Below the pieces are notes generated by a model. It was not told where the DNA came from and searched no databases. It saw nothing but the letters and a program-made list of their open reading frames with translations. The translations under genes and the position numbers were made by a program. DNA of 64,000 nucleotides, from NCBI RefSeq assembly GCF_010548275.1, contig NZ_JAAGLT010000001.1, positions 620,001 through 684,000 on the forward strand, in the 5' to 3' direction. Source of the DNA: Streptomyces sp. SID12488 (GTDB taxonomy: Bacteria; Actinomycetota; Actinomycetes; Streptomycetales; Streptomycetaceae). Shown here in pieces: positions 1 to 8,618 of this stretch; position 1 is the first letter of the stretch, and each line of letters opens with the position of its first letter.

Positions 1-1366
1 GGCCCTCGTAGGACAGCGGGGCGGTGAACGCGTACAGGCTGCGGCCGGCCGCGCCCGCCGTCACGTAGACGACACCCTCGGTCTCGGGGTACGAAGTGCC
101 GCCGATCGGGAGCTTCTTGGTGACCGCGCCCGCCTTGATGACATCCGTCCGCTCGTACTGGTGGTTGTGGCCGTTGATGACCAGGTCGACCGTGTACTTC
201 TCGAACAGCGGCACCCACTCCTGGCGCACGCCCCCCTCCGAGGCGTGCGCGGTGGAGGTGCAGTAGGCGCAGTGGTGGAAGAAGATCACGATGAAGTCGA
301 CGTCGTCGCAGGCGCGGTACTTCTTCAGCTGCGCCTCCAGCCACTTGGTCTGGGTGCCGCCCGAGATACCGAGGTTGGCCGGGATCTCGAAGGAGATGTC
401 GTTGGCGTCGAGCGAGATGACCGCCGTGTTGCCGTAGACGAAGGAGTAGACGCCCGGGAGGTTCTTCTTGTCCGGGCCGTTGTCGGGGAGGTTCCAGCGG
501 GCTTCCTCGCCGCCGTAGCCGTTGGGCGAGTACCAGGCCTCCATGTCGTGGTTGCCGTAGGCCGGCATCCACGGGACGGACTTGGCGACGGACTCGGTCT
601 GCGCGAGGAACTGGTCCCACACGCGGGAGTCGAAGCCGGTGTCGGCGGTCTTGCCCGCGCCTGCCGGGTCGGCGTACGCGATGTCGCCGGCGTGCAGGTG
701 GAAGGCCGGGTTCTGGCCGAGCAGCAGGCTGTTGTTGGCGAGGCCGTGGTAGCTGACGCCCTCGTCGCCGAAGGCCGTGAAGGTGAACGGCTTCTTGTGG
801 TCGGGGGCGGTGGTGAAGGTGCCGAGCGTGCCCAGGAGGTGCGCCTCGGCCGGGTCGAAGCCGGCGTGGCCGACGCCGTAGAAGTACGTCCGGCCGGGGC
901 GCAGGTGGCTGAGCTTGGCGTGCAGGTAGTACTGGGTGTGGTCGCCGCTGGCGCCGACACCGGCCGGGGTGTACAGCGTCCGGACCTCGGCCTCGATCTT
1001 GCGGGAGAGGTCCCAGGGGTGGGCGCCGATGCGGATGAAGGGCTTCTTCACCGCGACCGGGACCTGCCAGGAGACGGTGATCTCCGTGCGGGGGTCGTTG
1101 CCCCAGGCGAGGTGACGGCCGAAGGGGGCGACGAGCGCGCCGTCGACCTTCGCGGCCTGCGAGTACGTCTGCGTCGGTGCGGAGGTCCGCGTCGCGGCCT
1201 GGGCGGCGCCCGGCACGAACGCACCGCCCGCGACGGCGCCCACGGTGACGGCACTGCTTCTGATCATCGTGCGCCGCGAGAACTTGGCGCGAAGGTACTC
1301 GTGCTGCTCGGCCATGCTCATGCGCTCTGCGAGCTGCTCGGGTACGCCCATGCGAGGAGTGTCCAT
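1..1366 (-). CDS. Tat-exported purple-acid-phosphatase-like metallophosphoesterase (3' end outside window)
   Basis: The N-terminus carries a Tat signal (FSRRTMIRSS followed by an Ala/Gly-rich hydrophobic stretch and an AQA cleavage-like site), so export is expected. The body has an Ig-like N-terminal module and then the metallophosphoesterase blocks GDIAYAD, GNHD, a late HHC motif and NGHNHQYER, the metal-binding set of purple acid phosphatases. It probably hydrolyses phosphomonoesters outside the cell. The reading frame runs off the left edge at base 1. Start chosen at the ATG at 1366; an in-frame ATG at 1351 is possible because neither has a clear Shine-Dalgarno. A PHO-box-like repeat 42-63 bases upstream suggests PhoP control. 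The exact substrate is unknown. Confidence 0.87.
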   Translation of the reverse strand, partial: MDTPRMGVPEQLAERMSMAEQHEYLRAKFSRRTMIRSSAVTVGAVAGGAFVPGAAQAATRTSAPTQTYSQAAKVDGALVAPFGRHLAWGNDPRTEITVSWQVPVAVKKPFIRIGAHPWDLSRKIEAEVRTLYTPAGVGASGDHTQYYLHAKLSHLRPGRTYFYGVGHAGFDPAEAHLLGTLGTFTTAPDHKKPFTFTAFGDEGVSYHGLANNSLLLGQNPAFHLHAGDIAYADPAGAGKTADTGFDSRVWDQFLAQTESVAKSVPWMPAYGNHDMEAWYSPNGYGGEEARWNLPDNGPDKKNLPGVYSFVYGNTAVISLDANDISFEIPANLGISGGTQTKWLEAQLKKYRACDDVDFIVIFFHHCAYCTSTAHASEGGVRQEWVPLFEKYTVDLVINGHNHQYERTDVIKAGAVTKKLPIGGTSYPETEGVVYVTAGAAGRSLYAFTAPLSYEG

Positions 1367-1407
1367 GGCTGAAAACGGTGCTCTGGGCAGCCATCGCCAC
1401 GCAGGAC

Positions 1408-1429
1408 ACAGGGTGAACAGGCACCGAAC
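1408..1429 (-). promoter_or_regulatory. Probable PHO box (PhoP site) upstream of the phosphoesterase
   Basis: Read on the minus strand, two adjacent 11-nt units begin GTTCGGT and GTTCACC; the second matches the Streptomyces PhoP direct-repeat core GTTCACC exactly. A third, weaker unit (GTCCTGC) follows in phase at 1397-1407. The position just upstream of a secreted phosphatase gene fits PhoP activation under phosphate limitation. The match is by eye; binding is inferred. Confidence 0.6.
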
Positions 1430-1458
1430 AGGGTCCCATAAGAGTTTCAACAGACCGT

Positions 1459-1474
1459 TGCCCGATATCGGGCA
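1459..1474. promoter_or_regulatory. Perfect 16-bp palindrome in the divergent intergenic region
   Basis: TGCCCGATATCGGGCA is a perfect inverted repeat with no spacer, 42 bases before the GTG of the small gene at 1516 and 93 bases upstream of the phosphoesterase start. It looks like the operator of an unidentified dimeric regulator. Confidence 0.45.
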
Positions 1475-1515
1475 GGATTCTTGCGATTGCCAGCGCTTTA
1501 CCTCAGGATCGTCGG

Positions 1516-1773
1516 GTGCACGACGAACTCGTTGATCACCTGACGCGTACCACACCCCTCTCCCGGGGCGAGGCGCTGCGGGTGATTCAGGACGTTCTCG
1601 CCTACTTCGACGAGACAACCGAGGATTATGTCCGTCGCCGCCACCGCGAACTCCAGGGCCAGGGCCTGGTGAACGCGACGATCTTCGACCGGATCGAGGC
1701 GGACCTGAAATACCGCGCGGTCGCACCGCCGGAGCTCACCCTCCGGCAGTTGCGCCGCATGGTCTACGGCTAG
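1516..1773 (+). CDS. Small conserved protein upstream of glmS
   Basis: An 85-residue soluble, charged protein with a GTG start. The sequence looks helical (TPLSRGEALRVIQDVLAYF, then a basic YVRRRHREL segment and a C-terminal LTLRQLRRMVYG). No signal peptide, membrane segment or known catalytic motif is visible. It lies 54 bases before glmS in the same direction and may be co-transcribed. I recall similar small proteins next to glmS in other streptomycetes but know no function for them. No function is assigned. Confidence 0.72.
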   Translation: MHDELVDHLTRTTPLSRGEALRVIQDVLAYFDETTEDYVRRRHRELQGQGLVNATIFDRIEADLKYRAVAPPELTLRQLRRMVYG

Positions 1774-1827
1774 ATCACCCACGTACGCATCCACGTACGG
1801 CAGGAACAGGGACAGGGACACTTATAT

Positions 1828-3645
1828 ATGTGCGGGATTGTCGGATACATCGGCAGGCGTGACGTGGCGCCGCTGCTCCTCGAAGGCCTCCAGCGCCTGG
1901 AGTACCGCGGCTACGACTCGGCAGGCATCGTCGTGACCTCGCCGAAGGCCGCGGGTCTGAAGATGGTCAAGGCCAAGGGCCGGGTCAGGGACCTGGAGGC
2001 CAAGGTCCCCAAGCGCTTCGCGGGCACCACCGGCATCGCTCACACCCGCTGGGCCACGCACGGCGCCCCCTCCGACCACAACGCGCACCCGCACATGTCG
2101 GCCGACAACAAGGTCGCCGTCGTCCACAACGGGATCATCGACAACGCCTCCGACCTGCGCAAGAAGCTCGAGGCCGACGGTGTCGAGTTCCTCTCCGAGA
2201 CGGACACCGAGGTCCTCACCCACCTCATCGCCCGCTCCCAGGCGGACACCCTGGAGGAGAAGGTCCGCCAGGCGCTGCGCGTGATCGAGGGCACGTACGG
2301 CATCGCGGTCATGCACGCCGACTTCACCGACCGGATCGTGGTCGCCCGCAACGGCTCCCCGGTCGTGCTCGGCATCGGCGAGAAGGAGATGTTCGTCGCC
2401 TCGGACATCGCCGCGCTGGTCACCCACACGCGGCAGATAGTGACTCTGGACGACGGCGAGATGGCCACCCTCAAGGCCGACGACTTCCGTACGTACACGA
2501 CCGAGGGCACGAGTACGACGGCCGAGCCGACCACCGTGGAGTGGGAGGCCGCCTCGTACGACATGGGCGGCCACGACACGTACATGCACAAGGAGATCCA
2601 CGAGCAGCCCGACGCCGTGGACCGCGTCCTGCGCGGCCGGATCGACGACCGCTTCTCCACGGTCCACCTCGGCGGCCTCAACCTGGACGCCCGCGAGGCG
2701 CGTGCCGTGCGGCGCGTGAAGATCCTCGGCTGCGGCACCTCGTACCACGCGGGCATGATCGGCGCCCAGATGATCGAGGAGCTGGCGCGCATCCCCGCCG
2801 ACGCCGAGCCGGCTTCCGAGTTCCGCTACCGCAACGCGGTCGTCGACCCCGACACCCTGTACGTGGCCGTCTCCCAGTCCGGTGAGACGTACGACGTGCT
2901 GGCTGCCGTACAGGAGCTGAAGCGCAAGGGCGCCCGGGTGCTGGGCATCGTCAACGTGGTCGGGTCGGCGATCGCCCGCGAGGCGGACGGCGGCATGTAC
3001 GTGCACGCGGGCCCCGAGGTCTGCGTCGTCTCGACGAAGTGCTTCACCAACACCACCGTCGCCTTCGCCCTGTTGGCCCTGCACCTCGGCCGCACCCGCG
3101 ACCTCTCCGTCCGCGACGGCAAGCGGATCATCGAGGGCCTGCGCAGGCTGCCCGGGCAGATCGCCGAGATCCTGGAGCAGGAGGAGGAGATCAGGAAGCT
3201 GGCCGAGCAGTACGCCGAGGCCCGCTCGATGCTCTTCATCGGCCGCGTCCGGGGCTACCCGGTGGCCCGCGAGGCCTCCCTGAAGCTGAAGGAGGTCTCG
3301 TACATCCACGCCGAGGCCTACCCTGCCTCGGAGTTGAAGCACGGCCCGCTGGCCCTCATCGAGCCCGCGCTGCCCACGGTCGCGATCGTCCCGAACGACG
3401 ACCTCCTGGAGAAGAACCGCGCCGCCCTGGAGGAGATCAAGGCCCGCAGCGGCCGCATCCTCGCGGTGGCCCACCAGGAACAGGAGAAGGCCGACGAGAC
3501 GATCATCGTCCCGAAGAACGAGGACGAGTTGGACCCCATCCTGATGGGCATCCCCCTCCAACTCCTCGCCTACCACACGGCATTGGCCCTGGGCCGGGAC
3601 ATCGACAAGCCGAGGAACCTGGCGAAGTCGGTAACGGTGGAATAG
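1828..3645 (+). CDS. glmS: Glutamine--fructose-6-phosphate aminotransferase (isomerizing)
   Basis: Makes glucosamine-6-phosphate from fructose-6-phosphate and glutamine, the first step to UDP-GlcNAc for peptidoglycan. The 605-residue length is typical. The start MCGIVGYIG exposes the catalytic Cys2 of the class-II glutamine amidotransferase domain (about residues 2-220, with HTRWATHG and HNG motifs). Two SIS sugar-isomerase domains follow (about 285-425 and 455-595; GCGTSYHA and SQSGET are visible) and the C-terminus is the usual DKPRNLAKSVTVE. The ATG follows directly after a short A/T-rich TTATAT stretch, with a purine-rich GGAACAGGGACAGGGACA region upstream. The gene ends at a strong hairpin. 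Confidence 0.97.
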   Translation: MCGIVGYIGRRDVAPLLLEGLQRLEYRGYDSAGIVVTSPKAAGLKMVKAKGRVRDLEAKVPKRFAGTTGIAHTRWATHGAPSDHNAHPHMSADNKVAVVHNGIIDNASDLRKKLEADGVEFLSETDTEVLTHLIARSQADTLEEKVRQALRVIEGTYGIAVMHADFTDRIVVARNGSPVVLGIGEKEMFVASDIAALVTHTRQIVTLDDGEMATLKADDFRTYTTEGTSTTAEPTTVEWEAASYDMGGHDTYMHKEIHEQPDAVDRVLRGRIDDRFSTVHLGGLNLDAREARAVRRVKILGCGTSYHAGMIGAQMIEELARIPADAEPASEFRYRNAVVDPDTLYVAVSQSGETYDVLAAVQELKRKGARVLGIVNVVGSAIAREADGGMYVHAGPEVCVVSTKCFTNTTVAFALLALHLGRTRDLSVRDGKRIIEGLRRLPGQIAEILEQEEEIRKLAEQYAEARSMLFIGRVRGYPVAREASLKLKEVSYIHAEAYPASELKHGPLALIEPALPTVAIVPNDDLLEKNRAALEEIKARSGRILAVAHQEQEKADETIIVPKNEDELDPILMGIPLQLLAYHTALALGRDIDKPRNLAKSVTVE

Positions 3646-3655
3646 ACACCCAGTT

Positions 3656-3697
3656 CCCCGCGCCCCTTCGGGGGCTGCGCCCCGAAGGGGCGCGGGG
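3656..3697 (+). terminator. glmS terminator hairpin
   Basis: A perfect 18-bp stem (arms 3656-3673 and 3680-3697, left arm CCCCGCGCCCCTTCGGGG) with a 6-nt loop begins 10 bases after the glmS stop. It has no U-tract, as is normal for Streptomyces. It forms the left part of a dispersed intergenic repeat. Confidence 0.8.
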
Positions 3698-3755
3698 CTG
3701 TATCGATTTGCGGCTCCGCCGCGTGGGCGCGACCAGCCCCCACGCACCCGCAGAG
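3685..3755. repeat. Dispersed Streptomyces intergenic repeat, copy 1
   Basis: The core GGGGCGCGGGGCTGT, then a variable 7-9 nt, then GCGGCTCCGCCGCGTGGGCG and ACCAGCCCCCAC, recurs in reverse orientation near 21208-21285. Shorter relatives lie near 56616-56675 and 61525-61570. All copies sit at gene ends next to hairpins. Confidence 0.7.
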
Positions 3756-3845
3756 GCCAACGAACAGAACGATCCCCCCGTGTTGCCACCAGCCACGGGG
3801 GGACCGTCATATCGCCGGGGATCGCCCAACCCCCAGCCTGCGCAG

Positions 3846-4415
3846 CTAACCGGTGGCCGTCACGCCCCGGCCGGCAGCACGTCGTGGAAGAACTGTCGGC
3901 CAGTGAGCCAGCGCCGCCGTGGCCGCGTACCAGGCCACGAGACCGCCCGCCGCGGCGAACCAGCCACCGACCTTGGCAAGCCCCCCGGAATCCCCGAACT
4001 GCGCGATGGCGAGCAGCAGCATCGCCACGAACAGCAGCCCGTACGCACCCCGCGTGAGCGGAGCCCCCGCTGAAGCCCCCAGTGTCAGACTGAGCGCGAC
4101 GAGCGCGAACAGCAGCAGGAACAGCCCCGCCGCGTTGGCGGAGACCTGAGTGTCGGCCCCGACGCCCCAGGTGAACCAGAACGCCCCGAGCGCGGCGAAC
4201 GCCGTTCCGGTGAACGTGTCCCCGTCGCGGAAGGCGAGCAGCCCGGCGATGAAGAGGGCGAGGCCGCCGACATAGGTGGCGAGTGAGACCGCGCTCGCGG
4301 CCGTCACGCCGTCGATCACCTCGGTGTACCCGAGGCCGAAGGCCAACAGGGTTATTCCGAGGGCGAGATGGCCGAGGATCGTGGTGGTGCTTCCCGCGGA
4401 GACGTCATTGTCCAC
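3846..4415 (-). CDS. GPR1/FUN34/YaaH-type (acetate/succinate uptake family) membrane protein
   Basis: The 189-residue protein has about six hydrophobic segments (for example ILGHLALGITLLAFGLGY, VGGLALFIAGLLAF, GLFLLLFALVALSLTL, LLFVAMLLLAIAQFG). These match the size and layout of the AceTr/GPR1-FUN34-YaaH family, which takes up acetate or related short acids. The GTG at 4415 is chosen because AAGGGAG lies 6 bases upstream and removes a non-hydrophobic leader. The substrate is not certain from sequence alone. It converges on glmS across the repeat and terminator region. Confidence 0.75.
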   Translation of the reverse strand: MDNDVSAGSTTTILGHLALGITLLAFGLGYTEVIDGVTAASAVSLATYVGGLALFIAGLLAFRDGDTFTGTAFAALGAFWFTWGVGADTQVSANAAGLFLLLFALVALSLTLGASAGAPLTRGAYGLLFVAMLLLAIAQFGDSGGLAKVGGWFAAAGGLVAWYAATAALAHWPTVLPRRAAGRGVTATG

Positions 4416-4560
4416 GGCGGGCTCCCTTCGTGCATGTGCCCGTACAGCTTGTGCGGTGACCGATATATGCCCTTCACAAGCGCACAAACACCTCTACGCA
4501 CAAGTAGGTTCACGCAGCGCGAAGGGAGATCGGGGAGCAGCCACGGAGTTGGGAAGGGAG

Positions 4561-5088
4561 CTACGGAATGACGATGACCGGACGCTGGGCGCGCTTCGCG
4601 AGCCGCCCGGCCACCGACCCGAAGATGCGCCCGACGATGCCGTGGGTCGAGCCGACGACGATCGCGTCGGCCTCGTACTCCCGTCCCACCTCTTCGAGTT
4701 CGTGGCAGATGTCACCGCCGCGCTCGACAAGGATCCAGGGCACCTCGGCCAGATAGTCCGCACAGGCGAGTTCGAGCCCGAGGACCTCGGTTCTGTGGTC
4801 CGGCACGTCGACGAAGACGGGCGGCTCGCAGCCGGCCCACACCGTGGTGGGCAGCCGGTTGGCGACATGCACGATGATCAGACCCGAACCGGAGCGGTGG
4901 GCCATTCCGATGGCGTACGCGAGGGCGCGCTCGCTCGACGTCGAGCCGTCGAAACCGACGACGACACCGTGCTTGAACGCGGGGTCGCAGGACTGACGTG
5001 GTTCTTCCGCCGCCAAGGGCTCGGCCGCCGTGTGATCGGCGACGGGGCGCTTGCGGTCCGCGGGTTCCAGGAATTCGTGACCGGCCAT
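4561..5088 (-). CDS. Universal stress protein (UspA family)
   Basis: A 175-residue single-domain Usp. After a 40-residue polar N-terminus, the fold begins at VVVGFDGSTSSERALAYA and ends with IVVGSTHGIVGRIFGS followed by RPVIVIP. This is the nucleotide-loop region of ATP-binding Usp proteins, but the spacing between the glycines is shorter than the classical G-2X-G-9X-G(S/T), so ATP binding may be altered. The ATG at 5088 (MAGHEF) is chosen over upstream starts because residues before it look non-coding. The partner or stress signal is not visible. Confidence 0.85.
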   Translation of the reverse strand: MAGHEFLEPADRKRPVADHTAAEPLAAEEPRQSCDPAFKHGVVVGFDGSTSSERALAYAIGMAHRSGSGLIIVHVANRLPTTVWAGCEPPVFVDVPDHRTEVLGLELACADYLAEVPWILVERGGDICHELEEVGREYEADAIVVGSTHGIVGRIFGSVAGRLAKRAQRPVIVIP

Positions 5089-5435
5089 GGGATTCTCGGC
5101 GTTTTGATCCTCGTGGTGGGACAACGTGATGTGGGACGACAGTGTGCGGCGGAGCTGTGTCCGGGAATCATCTTCCCAACCCCATACCCCCAAGGGTACG
5201 GCGGCACGCCTCCGTAGCCCATAGCCCGCACGTGCTCCGGACGGGTTCCAGGGAGCATGCACGAGGGGGTGCCCGTAACGCAATGGTTGCTGCCACGTAC
5301 AGGCTGTTTCCACAGGGTTCGCCTACATCTCGCCCACTCCGATCACTCCCACGCACATCTTCCGGACATCCTGGCCAGTGACCGACCGCTCGAACACGCG
5401 TTGAACTCCGTGACCCTTCGTCACAGGGAGCAGCC
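5089..5435. other. Divergent intergenic region, no recognised element
   Basis: About 350 bases between the universal stress gene (minus) and the small membrane gene (plus). It must hold both promoters. I see no inverted repeat, tRNA or known operator that I would defend. The downstream gene has a good CAGGGAG ribosome site. Confidence 0.4.
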
Positions 5436-5756
5436 ATGACCTCACCGAGCCAGGACTCCGCGACCGACCTCGTCCGCTGGGCGGCCTTCAGCTGCGTTCT
5501 GGTCCCCGTGGTACTCGTCCTCTACGGCTCCTCCCTCGGCGGCGCGGCCGGTACGGCACTTGGGCTGGCGGCCGTGACAGGGGTGTGCCGGGTGCTGCTG
5601 CGGCAGTCCGAGCGCTGCGCGGCCCGCCTGCCGGCCGAGGAGAGCGCCCCGCCCCGGGGACGGCACGGCAGGACCCCTTCCGGCGCCCATTACGGGAGCG
5701 TTTCCGGCACTCACCGGGGCGGTCGGCACTCCGGCGGAAGTACACCGGTCGACTGA
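5436..5756 (+). CDS. Small membrane protein, function unknown
   Basis: A 106-residue protein. Residues about 12-50 form two adjacent hydrophobic segments (WAAFSCVLVPVVLVLYGSSL and GGAAGTALGLAAVTGVCRVL), followed by a basic, Gly/Ser/Arg/His-rich cytoplasmic-type tail of about 50 residues with no predicted fold. An ATG with CAGGGAGCAGCC directly upstream supports the start. It sits upstream of adpA in the same direction but is separated by 377 bases, so a shared transcript is not assumed. Confidence 0.7.
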   Translation: MTSPSQDSATDLVRWAAFSCVLVPVVLVLYGSSLGGAAGTALGLAAVTGVCRVLLRQSERCAARLPAEESAPPRGRHGRTPSGAHYGSVSGTHRGGRHSGGSTPVD

Positions 5757-6133
5757 CCTGTTTTAGCGCACGCGCCCGATGCTTTTCAGCCAACTTCCGG
5801 CTACCGTGCACCCCTTGGCCGAACAACCCCCAAACCCCTGTTCCACCTGCACTGAAAGGGTCCCGACGGGTCCTCGCACCCTACGCGGATTGGCCACTGC
5901 GACGAGGCGCACTTCCCTGCACGCCCCACGAGTGCAACGCTTCGTGATCGAATGCTTTACGCCAAGTTGCCAAGTCGACAATCCGTCGAGTGACCAACTG
6001 GTCACCTCGGCATCATGGGACACAGTAGATTCGATCTTGACTGTCTACGGCGGGGGACTCGTGCAGGACCGAGGGGAAACGTGCAGGAGCGACACAACCG
6101 AGGAGCCGCGACCACCGAGGGGGGCTTAGCAGT
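5757..6133. other. adpA upstream region
   Basis: A 377-base leader and promoter region for adpA. In other streptomycetes this region is bound by gamma-butyrolactone receptors, BldD and AdpA itself. I looked for the AdpA consensus TGGCSNGWWY and found only degenerate matches (such as TGGCGTAAAG on the minus strand near 5963), so I do not call sites. The ribosome site is the GAGGGGGGC about 10 bases before the ATG at 6134. Confidence 0.4.
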
Positions 6134-7414
6134 ATGAGCCACGACTCCACTGCCGCGCCGGAAGCCGCGGCCCGGAAACTTTCCGGGCGACGCCGCAAGG
6201 AGATCGTCGCGGTGCTGCTGTTCAGCGGCGGCCCCATCTTCGAGAGTTCCATACCACTTTCGGTGTTCGGGATCGACCGCCAGGACGCCGGAGTGCCGCG
6301 CTACCGATTGTTGGTGTGCGGCGGCGAAGAGGGTCCGTTGCGGACCACCGGCGGGCTGGAACTGACCGCGCCGAACGGCCTGGAAGCGATCGCACGGGCA
6401 GGCACTGTCGTCGTGCCCGCGTGGCGTTCGATCACCGCGCCGCCACCGGAAGAGGCGCTCGACGCATTGCGCCGGGCCCATGAAGAGGGTGCGCGGATCG
6501 TAGGCCTGTGCACAGGTGCGTTCGTCCTCGCGGCGGCGGGCCTGCTGGACGGCCGCCCGGCGACAACACACTGGATGTACGCACCGACACTGGCGAAGCG
6601 CTATCCGTCGGTCCACGTCGACCCACGGGAACTCTTCGTGGACGACGGCGACGTACTGACATCCGCGGGCACGGCGGCGGGCATCGATCTGTGCCTGCAC
6701 ATCGTGCGGACGGACCACGGCAACGAGGCGGCCGGTGCGCTGGCCCGCCGACTCGTGGTCCCGCCGCGCCGATCGGGCGGCCAGGAGCGCTACCTCGATC
6801 GGTCTTTACCAGAGGAGATCGGCGCCGACCCGCTCGCCGAGGTCGTCGCCTGGGCGCTGGAGCATCTCCACGAGCAGTTCGACGTGGAGACGCTGGCGGC
6901 ACGCGCGTACATGTCCCGTCGTACGTTCGACCGCCGCTTCCGCTCGCTCACGGGAAGCGCACCGCTGCAGTGGCTGATCACGCAACGCGTCCTGCAGGCC
7001 CAGCGTCTCCTGGAGACGTCGGACTACTCGGTGGACGAGGTCGCGGGTCGCTGCGGCTTCCGTTCCCCGGTGGCTCTGCGCGGCCACTTCCGCCGCCAGC
7101 TGGGCTCGTCCCCGGCCGCGTACCGCGCGGCCTACCGGGCGCGCAGGCCGCAGAGTGAGCGGGTGCCGGAGCCGGACGCAGGGGTGACCGGGGCGCAGGG
7201 CGGCCCCGGCGGCGGCATGGGTACGCCGACCACGGCGGGCCAGGGACACGGGCACCACGGCCAGGGCGGCCACGACCGCGCCCCGCACCCGGAGAGCCCG
7301 GTCCCGCTCCAGGCCCGGCGTACGGCGAACTCGGTCGGCCTGTCGGCGGAGCACGCGCGGGATCCGTACGTCGGAAACCGCGCGAGTCTGCCCGGGCAGC
7401 GGAGCGGCGCGTAA
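6134..7414 (+). CDS. adpA: AdpA, AraC-family master regulator of differentiation
   Basis: The protein is recognised from its start (MSHDSTAAPEAAARKL) and length (426 residues, slightly longer than the roughly 400 usual). The N-terminal half (about residues 25-205) is a DJ-1/PfpI-like dimerisation domain; the C-terminal half (about 230-330) has the two helix-turn-helix units of AraC/XylS proteins (AYMSRRTFDRRFRSLTG, then SVDEVAGRCGFRS). It activates and represses hundreds of developmental and antibiotic genes. Codon 225 (6806-6808) is TTA, so translation needs the bldA tRNA-Leu; the position, in the linker before the DNA-binding domain, is the known one. The tail after about residue 340 is low-complexity. 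ornA follows 191 bases downstream, the usual order. Confidence 0.97.
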   Translation: MSHDSTAAPEAAARKLSGRRRKEIVAVLLFSGGPIFESSIPLSVFGIDRQDAGVPRYRLLVCGGEEGPLRTTGGLELTAPNGLEAIARAGTVVVPAWRSITAPPPEEALDALRRAHEEGARIVGLCTGAFVLAAAGLLDGRPATTHWMYAPTLAKRYPSVHVDPRELFVDDGDVLTSAGTAAGIDLCLHIVRTDHGNEAAGALARRLVVPPRRSGGQERYLDRSLPEEIGADPLAEVVAWALEHLHEQFDVETLAARAYMSRRTFDRRFRSLTGSAPLQWLITQRVLQAQRLLETSDYSVDEVAGRCGFRSPVALRGHFRRQLGSSPAAYRAAYRARRPQSERVPEPDAGVTGAQGGPGGGMGTPTTAGQGHGHHGQGGHDRAPHPESPVPLQARRTANSVGLSAEHARDPYVGNRASLPGQRSGA

Positions 7415-7605
7415 AGGGTGCCTTGTGAACGCGGGACGGGCCGGGGTACGTCACCCGGCCCGTCCCGCGTTTCCGGGTGGGCCGACGCGGCCCACGCCCT
7501 GTCTCCCACCCACCGACCCGTTTCCGGTCTGTTTGCCCGGCACCCTCGAACCGCGGGCCCGCACCACTGGTTCGCCCCGCGCCACCTGCCCGTAAGGTGA
7601 GACGC

Positions 7606-8211
7606 ATGAACGATCGCATGGTGTGGATCGACTGCGAGATGACCGGTCTCTCGTTGTCCGACGACGCGCTCATCGAGGTGGCCGCACTGGTCACCGACTC
7701 CGAGCTGAACGTACTCGGCGAGGGGGTGGACATCGTCATCCGTCCGCCCGACTCGGCGCTGGAGACGATGCCGGAGGTGGTGCGCCAGATGCACACCTCG
7801 TCGGGCCTCCTCGACGAGCTGGCCGGCGGTACGACGCTGGCCGACGCCGAGGAGCAGGTCCTGGCGTATGTGCGCGAGCACGTCAAGGAGCCGGGCAAGG
7901 CGCCGCTGTGCGGCAACACGGTCGGCACGGACCGCGGCTTCCTGCTCCGCGACATGAGCACCCTGGAGGCGTACCTCCACTACCGGATCGTGGACGTCAG
8001 TTCGGTGAAGGAGCTGGCCCGCCGCTGGTTCCCGAGGGCGTACTTCAACAGCCCGCCCAAGAACGGCAACCACCGCGCCCTGGCCGACATCCGCGAGTCG
8101 ATCGTCGAACTGCGCTACTACCGCGAGGCGGTCTTCGTACCGCAGCCCGGCCCGGACTCGGAAACGGCCCGCACGATCGCGGCGAAGCACGCCCTGCCTG
8201 CGGCGCAGTAG
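7606..8211 (+). CDS. ornA: Oligoribonuclease (DEDDh 3'-5' exoribonuclease)
   Basis: Degrades 2-5 nt RNA and the c-di-GMP product pGpG to mononucleotides. The 201-residue length is that of the family. The DEDDh motifs are visible: WIDCEMTG (Asp9, Glu11), [11 protein letters not shown] with the middle Asp, and [13 protein letters not shown] with the catalytic His and last Asp. The ATG at 7606 has AAGGTGA just upstream; the frame extends further upstream but without a ribosome site. The position after adpA matches other streptomycetes. A link to the cdgA gene in this window through pGpG turnover is inference. Confidence 0.95.
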   Translation: MNDRMVWIDCEMTGLSLSDDALIEVAALVTDSELNVLGEGVDIVIRPPDSALETMPEVVRQMHTSSGLLDELAGGTTLADAEEQVLAYVREHVKEPGKAPLCGNTVGTDRGFLLRDMSTLEAYLHYRIVDVSSVKELARRWFPRAYFNSPPKNGNHRALADIRESIVELRYYREAVFVPQPGPDSETARTIAAKHALPAAQ

Positions 8212-8341
8212 CCCCTACGACAGCCCTGGGAAAGCCCTTACGGCAGCCCCGAGAAAAGCCGGGCGCGAGCACCCCTTCAGACCCTGTACACTTTTTCTCG
8301 GCCGGTCAGGAAGACCACTCGGACTTCCCAAGCCGGTCATG

Positions 8342-8414
8342 GTGGGTGTAGCTCAGCTGGTAGAGCACCTGGTTGTGGTCCAGGATGCCGCGGGTTCAAG
8401 TCCCGTCACTCACC
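8342..8414 (+). tRNA. tRNA-His(GTG)
   Basis: A full cloverleaf: acceptor GTGGGTG (8342-8348) pairs with CACTCAC (8407-8413) with one G-U; the anticodon loop TTGTGGT gives anticodon GTG; the T-loop is TTCAAGT with stem GCGGG/CCCGT. A G at 8341 can serve as the extra 5' G(-1) opposite C73. No CCA is encoded. Confidence 0.96.
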
Positions 8415-8418
8415 CTGA

Positions 8419-8462
8419 ACGAAGAAGCCCTGACCTGTGAAAACAGGTCAGGGCTTCTTCGT
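8419..8462. terminator. Strong hairpin after tRNA-His
   Basis: A perfect 20-bp stem with a GAAA tetraloop (arms 8419-8438 and 8443-8462; arm includes AAGCCCTGACCTGT). It terminates the tRNA transcript and may also stop cebR transcripts arriving from the right. Confidence 0.85.
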
Positions 8463-8618
8463 GACCGGCCCCGTGGGAACTCATGGGAACACACGACGCA
8501 CCCCCTCCCCCGCGCCCGGCGAGGGAACGCCCGGGCCCGGTCCAGGGAACCCTGAGCCCGTCCGGTGAGCGCCGCCTCGACGAACCCGCGTTCCCCGCCC
8601 GGCCGGTGGCCTTCGTCC

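Noticed and set aside
5757-6133. AdpA or BldD binding sites upstream of adpA
   Set aside because: Only degenerate matches to TGGCSNGWWY and to the BldD consensus were found; chance matches of that quality are expected.
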